From contig NZ_LDJX01000002.1 of the NCBI RefSeq assembly GCF_001306415.1, positions 1-64,000 of the forward strand: a stretch of DNA of 64,000 nucleotides, read 5' to 3'. Numbering within the stretch: the first letter of the stretch is position 1; every line of letters starts with the position of its first letter. The position numbers and the translations under genes are program-made. Of the stretch, positions 45,203 to 53,834 are shown piece after piece. A model generated the notes under the pieces. That model saw nothing but the letters and a program-made list of their open reading frames with translations, ran no database searches and was not told where the DNA came from. This DNA is from Croceitalea dokdonensis DOKDO 023. Its GTDB lineage: Bacteria; Bacteroidota; Bacteroidia; Flavobacteriales; Flavobacteriaceae.

Positions 45203-45260
45203 TATCTCTCTTAAAAAAGAAATAGAAATAAAAACCGTTCCAGAAATATGTTTTGCTCAT
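45189..45260 (-). CDS. Phe/Tyr-rich leader peptide of the aromatic operon
   Basis: A 23-residue ORF (ATG 45260, TAG ending 45189). Residues 5-16 read YFWNGFYFYFFF: six Phe, three Tyr and one Trp in twelve codons. This is the pattern of attenuator leader peptides such as pheL of enterobacteria. An A-rich stretch (aagaaaagaaca) precedes the ATG, as is usual in Bacteroidota. The ORF ends just before a terminator in front of pheA, and its 3' codons can pair with that terminator. Too short for routine gene calling; the composition and placement make it convincing. Confidence 0.85.
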   Translation of the reverse strand: MSKTYFWNGFYFYFFFKRDTGLC

Positions 45261-45405
45261 TGTTCTTTTCTTACGGTGCTAATATTCGATAATCCATTGA
45301 GAAATCAAAGTGAGTTCTTAGATTTTTTTGGATTTTTTTAAGAAAACAGCCATTCACTGAAAATAAAGACTTCAAAAATTACATTTCTTACGAATATGAA
45401 AACCA

Positions 45406-45423
45406 TATTCTCAACTGAGAATA
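45406..45423. promoter_or_regulatory. Palindromic operator candidate before gldA
   Basis: TATTCTCA-AC-TGAGAATA is a perfect 18-base inverted repeat located directly upstream of the gldA -7 element (45426-45433), where an activator or repressor could bind. Confidence 0.45.
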
Positions 45424-45425
45424 CC

Positions 45426-45433
45426 TATTTTTG
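45426..45433 (+). promoter_or_regulatory. gldA: gldA promoter -7 element
   Basis: TATTTTTG (TAnnTTTG), 18 bases before the gldA ATG at 45452. Confidence 0.55.
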
Positions 45434-45451
45434 AATAGAAAACTTGTATTC

Positions 45452-46345
45452 ATGTCCATTACCGTCACAAACATCACCAAAACCTTTGGAGCCCAAAAAG
45501 CCATAAACAATATTTCCTTTTCCGTGGACAAGGGCGAAATTGTAGGGTTTTTAGGTCCTAATGGGGCGGGTAAATCCACCATGATGCGGCTATTGACTAC
45601 CTATTACACTGCTGATTCCGGCAAGGCCATAGTCAATGGATTTGATGTTCAAAAGGATAATAAGGCGGTAAAAAAAAGTATCGGTTATCTACCGGAACAC
45701 AACCCACTGTACCTAGAAATGTACGTAAGGGAATATTTAAATTTCCATGCAAATCTTCATCATGCCCCCAAAGACAGGGTAAGGAATGTGGTTGAGCTCA
45801 CAGGCCTAGTCCCGGAGGCACATAAAAAAATTGGGCAACTTTCCAAGGGATATAGGCAAAGGGTGGGCCTAGCGGCGGCGCTATTACATGACCCGGAGGT
45901 GCTTATCCTAGATGAACCTACTACCGGATTGGACCCCAACCAATTGATAGAAATCAGAAAACTTATCCGGGAGATTGGCAAGGAAAAAACCATTTTGTTA
46001 TCTACCCACATCATGAAAGAGGTAGAAGCGGTCTGTGACAGGGTCATCATCATCAATAAGGGAGAGGTGGTAGCCGATAAAAAACTGGTAGAACTAAGGA
46101 AAGCAGAAGAACAGGTCATAGAGGTAGAGTTTGATTATCGGGTAGAAGAAGTGTTGCTGCAACAGCTACCGCATGTAAAGACGGTAAAAAATACTGGTGG
46201 TTTTGTGTACGATATTGTTTTTAACACAGAAATAGATATGCGCCCCGCCGTGTTTGATTTTGCACATGACAACGAACTAAAGACCCTACAATTAAGTAGG
46301 AAAAACAAAAATTTGGAAAGCTTGTTTACGGAACTAACAAGTTAA
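45452..46345 (+). CDS. gldA: Gliding motility ABC transporter ATPase GldA
   Basis: ABC ATP-binding protein of 297 residues: Walker A GPNGAGKSTMMRL, Q-loop region YLPEHNPLYLEMYV, signature LSKGYRQRVGLA, Walker B VLILDEPTTGLDP, H-loop STHIMKEVEA. Length and the N-terminal SITVTNITKTFGAQKAI match GldA, which works with the membrane proteins GldF and GldG in gliding; those genes are not in this window, as in other flavobacteria where gldA is unlinked. The ATG at 45452 is chosen over the upstream TTG at 45431, which lies inside the promoter element. Confidence 0.88.
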   Translation: MSITVTNITKTFGAQKAINNISFSVDKGEIVGFLGPNGAGKSTMMRLLTTYYTADSGKAIVNGFDVQKDNKAVKKSIGYLPEHNPLYLEMYVREYLNFHANLHHAPKDRVRNVVELTGLVPEAHKKIGQLSKGYRQRVGLAAALLHDPEVLILDEPTTGLDPNQLIEIRKLIREIGKEKTILLSTHIMKEVEAVCDRVIIINKGEVVADKKLVELRKAEEQVIEVEFDYRVEEVLLQQLPHVKTVKNTGGFVYDIVFNTEIDMRPAVFDFAHDNELKTLQLSRKNKNLESLFTELTS

Positions 46346-46867
46346 TCGGCCCCGCTAAACCATATCCATTTCAATCGGTCGAGTGGTATGAACACTTGGG
46401 CTACTGTGAAATCATGTTAGTCCAGCATTTTCTTTGAAGAGGGTTACTTGGTCCATTTTAAATCACATCAGGCACTTACTTTTACCCTGTAAAAACAAAA
46501 CCCGTTCGGGCCAAATCCACTATCAACTTTAGAGAGGATGGGATGCCATGAAACAATTGAGTTCTTAGTACGATTGATGCGGTTTTGGAGCACCACAGGA
46601 CATAACATCAAAAGGGGGCTGTTTGGTTCGCCATTCCGGAAGTAATGGATACTTTATTACAAAAGAAGTCCAGATGAGCCAAGCAACGTTAGCGATGTTT
46701 TACGGTTTATTGTGGATAAGGTCATGACAAATGGCACGTTTTATGACGTGCGAGAACGTTTTCCTTTGTGCCAAGTAGTGCCTCGATTGTGGTGGATCAA
46801 CACAAAAACACAACCTAGGGATGTGCTGGATGTACTTACACTTGTGAAAAATTGCCCAAGCTATTTC
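46346..46867 (+). pseudogene. Possible decayed gene, 520-base gene-free stretch
   Basis: No intact gene is found. On the plus strand one frame stays protein-like for about 450 bases but is interrupted by a few stops: a block ending FKSHQALTFTL, then RMGCHETIEFLVRLMRFWST, and, after a stop, NVSDVLRFIVDKVMTNGTF followed by RPRLWW-like sequence. An earlier segment (PFQSVEWYEHLGYCEIML) lies in another frame. I do not recognise the family. A decayed gene fits better than ordinary intergenic DNA, but this is a judgement by eye. Confidence 0.35.
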
Positions 46868-47527
46868 CTAAGCCCTTTTCCTGTCTACCCAGAAAGCCAT
46901 TCCTGCCAGCAATAAAAAGGAAAGTAAGGCAGACCCTGTTAAACTGGCCAAATCATTGTTTGGAGGCAACACATAGTAATTCAGATAATTCACCAAAATT
47001 AAAAATAGCACCAAACCCATGGCAGCATACTTTCCCAGTTTGTTTTGTCTCTTGGTACGTTTAAGATAATATCCCAAGGCCAACAACAGTAGTACCGCTT
47101 CCAACAAAAACGTGGCCAATTTATTTTCCCATAGCCCTAATCCTAATTTAGGCTCCCCTTTGATCAACGGTAGATCGGGCGTATGCACCAAAAAATCTGA
47201 AAACCAATGGGACAGTACTCCCAGTCCCAATATCCATGCTACCCTTTTGGCGTTTTGGTATTTTTTAGCGATGATTAGGTAGTAAATGAGCGCAAAAAGT
47301 ACAGCCCAAATAGCGGTACCCAACAAACTATGGGTCAGCGGAAACTCCATTTTAAAATCATTGGTCTCCGTAAAGCCGGGTACAAAATCCATAGTTTCCA
47401 AACCCCATAAAGCGAAAGGAAAGAATAAAAAATCCACAAATTGGACGGCGATAAAAAGCCAACCCAAAGAAGCATTTTTTTCTTTTCCCTTTAAGGCAAA
47501 TGCGGCTGCATAATGACCTACGAACAT
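46868..47527 (-). CDS. YdjM-like membrane metal-dependent hydrolase family protein
   Basis: A 219-residue integral membrane protein with about six helices. MFVGHYAAAFALKGKEKN at the start, PLTHSLLGTAIWA and LSHWFSDFLVHTPDLPL carry the His/Asp residues typical of the LexA-binding, membrane-bound hydrolase-like family (YdjM type). Actual activity is unknown. The 3-base gap to the upstream gene suggests one unit. Confidence 0.75.
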   Translation of the reverse strand: MFVGHYAAAFALKGKEKNASLGWLFIAVQFVDFLFFPFALWGLETMDFVPGFTETNDFKMEFPLTHSLLGTAIWAVLFALIYYLIIAKKYQNAKRVAWILGLGVLSHWFSDFLVHTPDLPLIKGEPKLGLGLWENKLATFLLEAVLLLLALGYYLKRTKRQNKLGKYAAMGLVLFLILVNYLNYYVLPPNNDLASLTGSALLSFLLLAGMAFWVDRKRA

Positions 47528-47529
47528 GG

Positions 47530-47997
47530 CTAAAACTTTAAGGCAAGGCCCAATCCATTGGTGTTTCCTACCGGAACCAACCTAAACGTAGTGGTTCTAT
47601 TATCAAATTGTGCATTATAGGTGAGAATGGCCTTTTTTGCATTTTTTCCGGTATTGTTCAAAAAAATGGCGCTTAGCACCAATGTTCCCAATAATCCCGC
47701 TGGCGCGGCAGCATTGCCATTGTTCCCATCATTGGACAATTCGTTTATCGTCCAAATGGTAAAGCCCAACTGGGCCACCGTAGAAACATAAAACAAGGTT
47801 TCATTGGTTATTTTTTTCTTCCAAAACTGCTCGGAAGGTTGATAGGACAAAAGCAGTGACTTTGCTTCTTGCTTGCTTATTTTAACATCATCTTGGTAAT
47901 ACTCCGGTGCCCAAAATCCAGAAAAAACACTGAGTTCCTGCGCAAAAGAATGGAAGGTAAGGACAAAAAACAGGGATATGGTTAAGGTACATTTCAT
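47530..47997 (-). CDS. Exported hypothetical protein
   Basis: A 155-residue protein with a signal peptide (KCTLTISLFFVLTFHSFAQE), a short charged part, a possible membrane segment (APAGLLGTLVLSAIFLN) and a C-terminal RLVPVGNTNGLGLALKF ending in Phe as in outer-membrane-inserted proteins. No family recognised. Confidence 0.7.
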   Translation of the reverse strand: MKCTLTISLFFVLTFHSFAQELSVFSGFWAPEYYQDDVKISKQEAKSLLLSYQPSEQFWKKKITNETLFYVSTVAQLGFTIWTINELSNDGNNGNAAAPAGLLGTLVLSAIFLNNTGKNAKKAILTYNAQFDNRTTTFRLVPVGNTNGLGLALKF

Positions 47998-48030
47998 AAC
48001 TTCAGGTTTAGAAATCTAAAATAGGCTTTT

Positions 48031-49101
48031 TTAACTTAAGGCTTCATGTTCCAGCAGTGCATTAATGGCTTCATCAAAATAAGATTGTAGCTTAGGGTCT
48101 GTGCAATTGACCAATATGGAAATTACCATGCGCTCATTGGGATATACAAAAAGATTGGAATAGGCCCCCACACTGCTGCCCACATGCCCATAGAAAAGCC
48201 TACCCTTTGCATCCTCACTCACCTGAAAACCAAGTCCATAATAGGTATTCTTGCCTTTGACCCTCTGTGCCTGCAATAATTGCCCATAGGTTTTGGGACA
48301 CAACAGTTGTTGGAGCAAAACCGCTTCGCCTAGTTTGGCAATATCGGTTGCCGTGGATATGTAGCCCCCACCGGCCAGTTTATAAAAATTATCCACGTTG
48401 ACGGCCTTCTTAAACCCAGAGGTTCTTGGCGTATAAAAACGGGCCAATTGGTCTTTTGGGACGGCATCCCTAGGGGTAAATGTCTGGTACATGTCCAATG
48501 GGTGCAGCACTTTTTCCCGCACGTACGCCTCAAAAGGTATACCACAAGCTTCTTGCATGGCCAGGGACAGCAAGACAAAATCAAAACTATTGTATAGATA
48601 GCCTTGGCCCGGTTCAAAAAGTAGCGGGTCATTTTTAAATACAGCCAAGCTTTCCTTAATGGAGTATGGCATATCCAAAGCATACTCCTTACCCCTGTAG
48701 CCGCGTATTCCAGCCGTATGGCTGGCCAATTGCCTTAAGGTAAAGTCATATTTTTTTGGGGGAAAATAGGGTACATGATCATAGAAGGAATCATCCCAAT
48801 CCAACAGGCCTTCTTCCACCATTTTCCCCAAGGCCAGTCCAGTGATACATTTAGAAATGCTGGCGATACGGAACAGGGTTTTGGAAGGGTTTATGGGGCG
48901 TTGATTCTCCAAATTGCTGCATCCATAACCTTTTTGAAGGAGAATTTCGCCTTGCCTTGTTGCGGTTACGGACAGCCCGGGAACTTTCTGCCCAATAATC
49001 GCATTGTAAAACAAAACATCGGCAAGGGCCGCTCCTTGCAGACCTACGATCGATTTTGGCGTTGGGCTGGTTCCCAACAATTTTTTAATAAAAGAAAACA
49101 T
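48031..49101 (-). CDS. Serine beta-lactamase-like hydrolase
   Basis: A 356-residue member of the class C beta-lactamase/PBP fold. Catalytic S81-I-S-K84, the Tyr motif in LYNSFDFVLLSLA (Y-N-S) and a C-terminal HVGSSVG (HxG box) are all present. Family members range from esterases to D-aminopeptidases; the substrate is not predictable. No obvious cleavable signal peptide: the N terminus (FSFIKKLLGTSPTPKS) is only mildly hydrophobic, so export is uncertain. Confidence 0.88.
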   Translation of the reverse strand: MFSFIKKLLGTSPTPKSIVGLQGAALADVLFYNAIIGQKVPGLSVTATRQGEILLQKGYGCSNLENQRPINPSKTLFRIASISKCITGLALGKMVEEGLLDWDDSFYDHVPYFPPKKYDFTLRQLASHTAGIRGYRGKEYALDMPYSIKESLAVFKNDPLLFEPGQGYLYNSFDFVLLSLAMQEACGIPFEAYVREKVLHPLDMYQTFTPRDAVPKDQLARFYTPRTSGFKKAVNVDNFYKLAGGGYISTATDIAKLGEAVLLQQLLCPKTYGQLLQAQRVKGKNTYYGLGFQVSEDAKGRLFYGHVGSSVGAYSNLFVYPNERMVISILVNCTDPKLQSYFDEAINALLEHEALS

Positions 49102-49117
49102 GGTTTACATGAATAGG

Positions 49118-49936
49118 TTATAAATCATCCCTAAAAATTAACCTACCATTAAAGGTTTCTTCCACCTCAACCTCGGCGGGGCGGTTTACACTGATCACAT
49201 TACCATAGCCACGTATAATACCTGATAGTCGCAGCTCCGGATGTACAAAAATATCATTGGAACCCCTGTGGTTTACTGTCACATTTTGGGCAATTAGCGT
49301 TTGGGCCTCAATCCTAGAATCACCAGCGGGAACATTCACGGAGAAATTATCCGTTTGCCCCCTAAGTTTCACAAATGCAATCCCGTTAACGAGTACGGCA
49401 ATGCTATTGGCCGCTACCTGCAGATCAAAAGCACCATCCGTGGTAGCTGCCTCAGGTTCTGCAAAACTCTCCGATATTAAGCGCAAACTGGGATACCCAA
49501 GGATACCCTCACTGGAAATAAGCCCTCCGGTACTGCTACGTACTTCAGAGATATTGGGTGCCGTAACGTAGATTGTGGTAATGCCATAATCGCGCACATA
49601 ATTGCAGGCATTTTCATTGCGTAGGACAAGGCGGTCCCCCACAAGGGTTGCGGAGATATCATTCAATAGAAACTCCCCAATTTCAATTTCAACCCTATAC
49701 ACATCCCCTTGTTTAATGACCAAGTTTAAATTTTCATAAACCGTAATTGAGGTAAACTCCCCTAGGTCCGCGTTAACCCGAATCAAATCGCCGGCGTTCT
49801 GAAAACAATCCGGGGCATTTTCCGAATTACAGGAGAATAAGAATACTGATAGAAGAAAAATAGAAGAAAGAAAACAGACCATGGAAGGGCCCTCCTTGTT
49901 ACGGCCAAATTTCCTGTAGTTGTTTTTACTGTTCAT
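49118..49936 (-). CDS. DUF2807 lipoprotein
   Basis: A 272-residue lipoprotein with a DUF2807/GIN beta-repeat domain (INVNADLGEFTSITVYENLN-like opening; later SSTGGLISSEGILGYPSLRL, INHRGSNDIFVHPELRLSG-like repeats). Lipobox in FLLSVFLFSCNSE. The ATG at 49936 gives a positively charged lead (NYRKFGRNKEG); an alternative ATG at 49882 follows an unusually good AAGGAGG but would leave the signal peptide without basic residues. Second DUF2807 protein of the window. Confidence 0.82.
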   Translation of the reverse strand: MNSKNNYRKFGRNKEGPSMVCFLSSIFLLSVFLFSCNSENAPDCFQNAGDLIRVNADLGEFTSITVYENLNLVIKQGDVYRVEIEIGEFLLNDISATLVGDRLVLRNENACNYVRDYGITTIYVTAPNISEVRSSTGGLISSEGILGYPSLRLISESFAEPEAATTDGAFDLQVAANSIAVLVNGIAFVKLRGQTDNFSVNVPAGDSRIEAQTLIAQNVTVNHRGSNDIFVHPELRLSGIIRGYGNVISVNRPAEVEVEETFNGRLIFRDDL

Positions 49937-49947
49937 AGTTTAATCAT

Positions 49948-51048
49948 CTATAGCCTAATACCTATGCCCCATTCCACCGCCTCTGCGGCGGCGGCATGGG
50001 CCTTTAAGGCAACACTGCCAAATATGTTATTCCCAAAATAGCGCTTTAGACCAATACGGTTATACACCCTACCCTCAAAATCAAAAGGATAGTACACGTA
50101 GTACCCCAACTGGGTAACAATACTCATTTTATTTATAAAAAGCTCATGGCCCATAAACACACCCACCCTTTTAAAATCGGTATCTGCCGCTACCTCCATT
50201 TCAGGAAACGAGGTAGCCTGGAAACGTATCAACTCTTTTAAAAAGTTGGAAAAAAACACATCCGTTCCCAATTGCAGGGCACTTTTACGGCCTAATCTTT
50301 TATCCGCATAGGCAGAAAAAATAGCAAAGCCATATTGCCCTGAGCCAATAACGTCACTTTCATTTAAACCACTTCTAAACACCAAATTATACCGTATTGG
50401 TTCTTTTATTTTTTCTTGGGGCTGTTTGGGCATGTATTCATAACGTTCACCGCCATCCAAATCATAGGTGATCCCTAAATTCCACGCGGCGGTATTGGTA
50501 GATGTATTGGGCGCCTTAAAATTGGCATTGGAATAATGAATCAGGGAAAGCCCCGCCTTAAAACCAAGGCCGGCAATGATATTTTCCCTATGATAATTTA
50601 ACATGAGCATGGTAGAACTCAACAGATGGGAACCATAGGCATTGTTCCTAAAATTGGTGTTTCTATCATATGGATTGGTGTTGTAGGCCAGTCCTTGACC
50701 TACCCGTAACTGCAAATTTCGTTTAAAGAAATAGAAATTGTAGTGCGCATACAGGCCGTAATTTTCACCCAAGGTGGCATTTCTCATATTCTGATAGGTG
50801 AAGGTGAAACCGGTATCCGGATACCCATAGTCTGCCTCCCAAGCTTCTTCGCCAAAACGTTTTCTGTTCCAGCCCAGGATAAAACCCCGGGGATGCTCAG
50901 AAATCAAGTGTGAAATATCTGGGTTGTGCAACAATACCACGCCGGAAAAACTGGAAAAATCCACTACAAATTTGTTATTTCCTCCAGCAGATTGCGCATG
51001 GGTAAAACAACTCCATAATAGAGAGAATAAAAAAATAAATTTTTTCAT
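49948..51048 (-). CDS. PagL-like acyloxyacyl hydrolase family outer-membrane protein
   Basis: A 366-residue exported beta-barrel (signal KKFIFLFSLLWSCFTHAQ) with the His-x-Ser-Asn signature of lipid A 3-O-deacylase PagL in LSLIHYSNANFKAPNTST. The catalytic Glu expected ~12 residues later is not obvious (Thr/Ser/Asn-rich there). A C-terminal strand EWGIGIRL fits an outer-membrane barrel. It is much longer than PagL (~150 residues). The frame opens at a GTG (51054), but the ATG at 51048 gives the better signal peptide. Confidence 0.75.
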   Translation of the reverse strand: MKKFIFLFSLLWSCFTHAQSAGGNNKFVVDFSSFSGVVLLHNPDISHLISEHPRGFILGWNRKRFGEEAWEADYGYPDTGFTFTYQNMRNATLGENYGLYAHYNFYFFKRNLQLRVGQGLAYNTNPYDRNTNFRNNAYGSHLLSSTMLMLNYHRENIIAGLGFKAGLSLIHYSNANFKAPNTSTNTAAWNLGITYDLDGGERYEYMPKQPQEKIKEPIRYNLVFRSGLNESDVIGSGQYGFAIFSAYADKRLGRKSALQLGTDVFFSNFLKELIRFQATSFPEMEVAADTDFKRVGVFMGHELFINKMSIVTQLGYYVYYPFDFEGRVYNRIGLKRYFGNNIFGSVALKAHAAAAEAVEWGIGIRL

Positions 51049-51053
51049 CCGCA

Positions 51054-51061
51054 CAAATGTA
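51054..51061 (-). promoter_or_regulatory. Promoter -7 element, PagL-like gene
   Basis: The minus strand reads TACATTTG (TAnnTTTG), ending five bases before the ATG at 51048, the same spacing as at rlmN. Confidence 0.5.
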
Positions 51062-51157
51062 ACCTATAATTCAATGATCACTTAAAAACCTTTACTTTTA
51101 AAATAGTTGCAATTAGGGTAAATCCGTTCTGAACTGTTATAATAGAAACCATTAATT

Positions 51158-52528
51158 ATGAGAACTCAAAAAATAACCGTGAAAATTGGTATCAAACTTA
51201 GTTATGTATTATTCGGTTATATTTTTTTCGCTTTCCTGTTAAACGCTTGCAGTAAGGAAAGTAAGCATAGTATTGACCCTACGGCAACTTTGGAAGAAGA
51301 ACAGGAAACAGACCTATCCAACAATCCGCTTCAATTAACTTTAGAGTCAGAATTTGCCAACGAACAAGATTATATTGTCGTTACTGATGATGTGTTCGCC
51401 ATCTGGTGGGACAAGCGTTTTGACCATGAAGATGATATTGAATTCATGTTCGAAACCTTTAAGACCTTAAGACAAGACTGTTTGACCAATCTAGGAATGC
51501 AAGACCCTCCAAATGTTGCTGCCGGGGTTTTCTTCAATATCTATATTCACCATGGAGAACAGGACAATTTACCTGATGGTTGGGCAAATGGAGTGGGCAC
51601 AAACCGCTTTGACCTTCCTTATATGACTTTACCAGAAGGAGCTCATTTAGACTATAATAATTTGCTACATGAAGGTTTTCATGTTTTTCAGTACTCTAGC
51701 AATAGTCCTGGTTTTAAATATAGCGGTGACACTGCTTGGTATACGGAGTCTAGCGCTCAATGGTATGCGGTGAGCAGAAATCCTGAAGCAGTAGATACCT
51801 TTATAGAAATTGAAACACTGACCTCCAACCCCCATTTAGCGCTATGGCACAGCTTTGACAATGAAGCTGTTGGTGACCCAACAGATTGGTTGTACCAGGT
51901 CAGACAATATGCGATGCAGGCTTGGTTATATTATATGACCAGTCAAGAAGGAGTGGGAGAAAATTTAATCACGGATGGTTTTTATTCTAAAACTGATTTA
52001 AGTCCCCAAAATTATCATTTTGAAAATATTGGGGGAGAACGACTGAGAAATATTTTTGCTAATTGGGCAGCCAGAAACACCTTAGACTTTGACTACCTTA
52101 CCAGACCACAGGTAGCCCGTGCCAAAGAAGAATTAAATAACGTAGCGGATTTATCCAATAGAAAACCTTACGCTATCTCTTTAATTCCGGAAAACTTTTT
52201 AGGAACCCATATTCCTCCAGCAGAATTGAAACCCAGAGGTTGGGGTTATAATGTTATTAAATTGGAAAACATTCCCAATGGCACTTACAACATTTCTTTC
52301 AACGGAAATGAGGAAGGCTCAGAAGGGGCTTTGAGTCACTTTGAAGCTAGGTTTGTTACAAAAGGGCAATCCGAAGTACAGACCATTACCATGAACAATA
52401 ACATAAGTGGAAGCTTTAACCTAAACCTTGAAAATAATCTGGTGGAAGGCTATTTAATTATCGTAGCTGTTCCAGAACATTTTACCTCCACACAAAATTA
52501 TGGTTATAGCATTACCATTTCTGAATAG
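51158..52528 (+). CDS. Lipoprotein with HExxH metallopeptidase motif
   Basis: A 456-residue lipoprotein (lipobox LLNAC, Cys31) with an acidic linker. The mature part has H171-E-G-F-H175 followed 22 residues later by Glu197 in TESSA, the zinc-binding layout of gluzincin metallopeptidases, and a separate C-terminal beta-rich domain (~370-456, GTYNISFNGNEEGSEG). It resembles DUF6055-type proteins, but I cannot confirm that. The gene looks more AT-rich than its neighbours by eye and stands alone on the plus strand among minus-strand genes, which could mean recent acquisition. Confidence 0.75.
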   Translation: MRTQKITVKIGIKLSYVLFGYIFFAFLLNACSKESKHSIDPTATLEEEQETDLSNNPLQLTLESEFANEQDYIVVTDDVFAIWWDKRFDHEDDIEFMFETFKTLRQDCLTNLGMQDPPNVAAGVFFNIYIHHGEQDNLPDGWANGVGTNRFDLPYMTLPEGAHLDYNNLLHEGFHVFQYSSNSPGFKYSGDTAWYTESSAQWYAVSRNPEAVDTFIEIETLTSNPHLALWHSFDNEAVGDPTDWLYQVRQYAMQAWLYYMTSQEGVGENLITDGFYSKTDLSPQNYHFENIGGERLRNIFANWAARNTLDFDYLTRPQVARAKEELNNVADLSNRKPYAISLIPENFLGTHIPPAELKPRGWGYNVIKLENIPNGTYNISFNGNEEGSEGALSHFEARFVTKGQSEVQTITMNNNISGSFNLNLENNLVEGYLIIVAVPEHFTSTQNYGYSITISE

Positions 52529-52539
52529 CTAAAACAGTG

Positions 52540-53493
52540 CTAAAAAACCTCCTTGGCTATCTTTTTAATATTGTCAGATTTTCCCATGGAATAGTAATGA
52601 AGAACAGGAACGCCCGCCGTTTTTAATTCTTTGGATTGTTGAATGCACCACTCCACCCCTACTTGCCGTACTTCTTTGTTGGAGTTGCATTTTTCCACGG
52701 CATCTACCAAATCCTGGGGGATGTCAATGCTAAACACTTGCGGCAACAACTGCAAATGTTTTTTTATGGCAATAGGTTTGATGCCCGGAATAATGGGCAC
52801 TTGTATCCCTGCACCGCGGGCGGCATCCACAAACTCAAAATATTTGGCATTATCAAAGAACATTTGGGTCACCACATAATCTGCTCCTAAATCCACTTTT
52901 TCCTTAAGGCGTTTTAAGTCCGATTGTAAGGATGGTGCTTCCATGTGTTTTTCAGGATATCCGGCAACACCTATACAGAAATCCGCACAATCATCCGTCT
53001 CGATCACCTCATGTAGGTAATTCCCACAATTCAGTTCTTGAATCTGTTTCACCAAGCTTGCCGCATAGGGATGTCCTCCCTCGGTAGCCTTAAAATACTT
53101 TTCCTCACGCATGGCATCCCCCCGTAGGGCCATCACGTTATCTATGCCCAAATAATGACAGTCCACCAACAGGTATTCCGTTTCTTCCTTGGTAAAGCCA
53201 CCACAAAGCACATGTGGAATAGCGTCTACGTTGTACTTGTGCTTAATAGATGCGCAAATACCCAACGTCCCTGGGCGCATGCGGGTTAATTTTTTGTCCA
53301 ACAGGCCATCACGGTCAATGTAGACATACTCTTCCCTGGACGTGGTAACGTCAATAAAAGGAGGGTTAAACTCCATTAAGGGATCAATATTATCATAAAG
53401 CTCCTGTATGTTCTTTCCCTTTACCGGAGGAATAATCTCAAAACTAAAAAGGGTCTCTCCCTTAGCCTTTTCTATATGTTTGGTTACTTTCAT
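52540..53493 (-). CDS. metF: Methylenetetrahydrofolate reductase
   Basis: FAD-dependent TIM-barrel enzyme giving 5-methyl-THF for MetH. SFEIIPPVKGKNIQELYDNI at the N terminus, MALRGDAMREEK, GVAGYPEKHMEAPS and VTQMFFDN are family hallmarks. 317 residues. It lies downstream of metH on the same strand, separated by 340 bases, and could be part of the same SAM-controlled unit. Confidence 0.95.
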   Translation of the reverse strand: MKVTKHIEKAKGETLFSFEIIPPVKGKNIQELYDNIDPLMEFNPPFIDVTTSREEYVYIDRDGLLDKKLTRMRPGTLGICASIKHKYNVDAIPHVLCGGFTKEETEYLLVDCHYLGIDNVMALRGDAMREEKYFKATEGGHPYAASLVKQIQELNCGNYLHEVIETDDCADFCIGVAGYPEKHMEAPSLQSDLKRLKEKVDLGADYVVTQMFFDNAKYFEFVDAARGAGIQVPIIPGIKPIAIKKHLQLLPQVFSIDIPQDLVDAVEKCNSNKEVRQVGVEWCIQQSKELKTAGVPVLHYYSMGKSDNIKKIAKEVF

Positions 53494-53834
53494 TACACTG
53501 TAGTTGATTGTCTTTGGTTCATGGTTAATGGCTACTTTTATGACTACTAATTACTAAAACCCTTTTACAACTGCTTACAAACTTTAATTTGATTTAGCAC
53601 TCATTCAAATGTTGGGTAATCCAAGTGTTTCGCATAATAGGATAAATAAAGCCCAGTTTTCAAATCATATAGTGCGCCTTTAGCATATGATTGGTTGGCC
53701 CAAAACTTCTTCTTTCCGAAAAGGTTTTGTTGTCTCGTAAATCATTTTTACCCATTTTCTAAATTCACTCCAAACATCTGCATCCGTTTATTCCATGGTG
53801 ATACTTTTAACTATAAATAAACAACCATCAGCGA
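53494..53834 (-). other. 340-base gap between metH and metF
   Basis: No intact gene. On the minus strand a short protein-like stretch (KKKFWANQSYAKGALYDL, then TGLYLSYYAKHLDYPTFE) is bracketed by stops; it may be a gene remnant. No terminator, riboswitch or exact promoter element was recognised. Confidence 0.3.

Noticed and set aside
45388-45582. 64-residue minus-strand ORF over the gldA start
   Set aside because: Antisense shadow of gldA; it also spans the gldA promoter.
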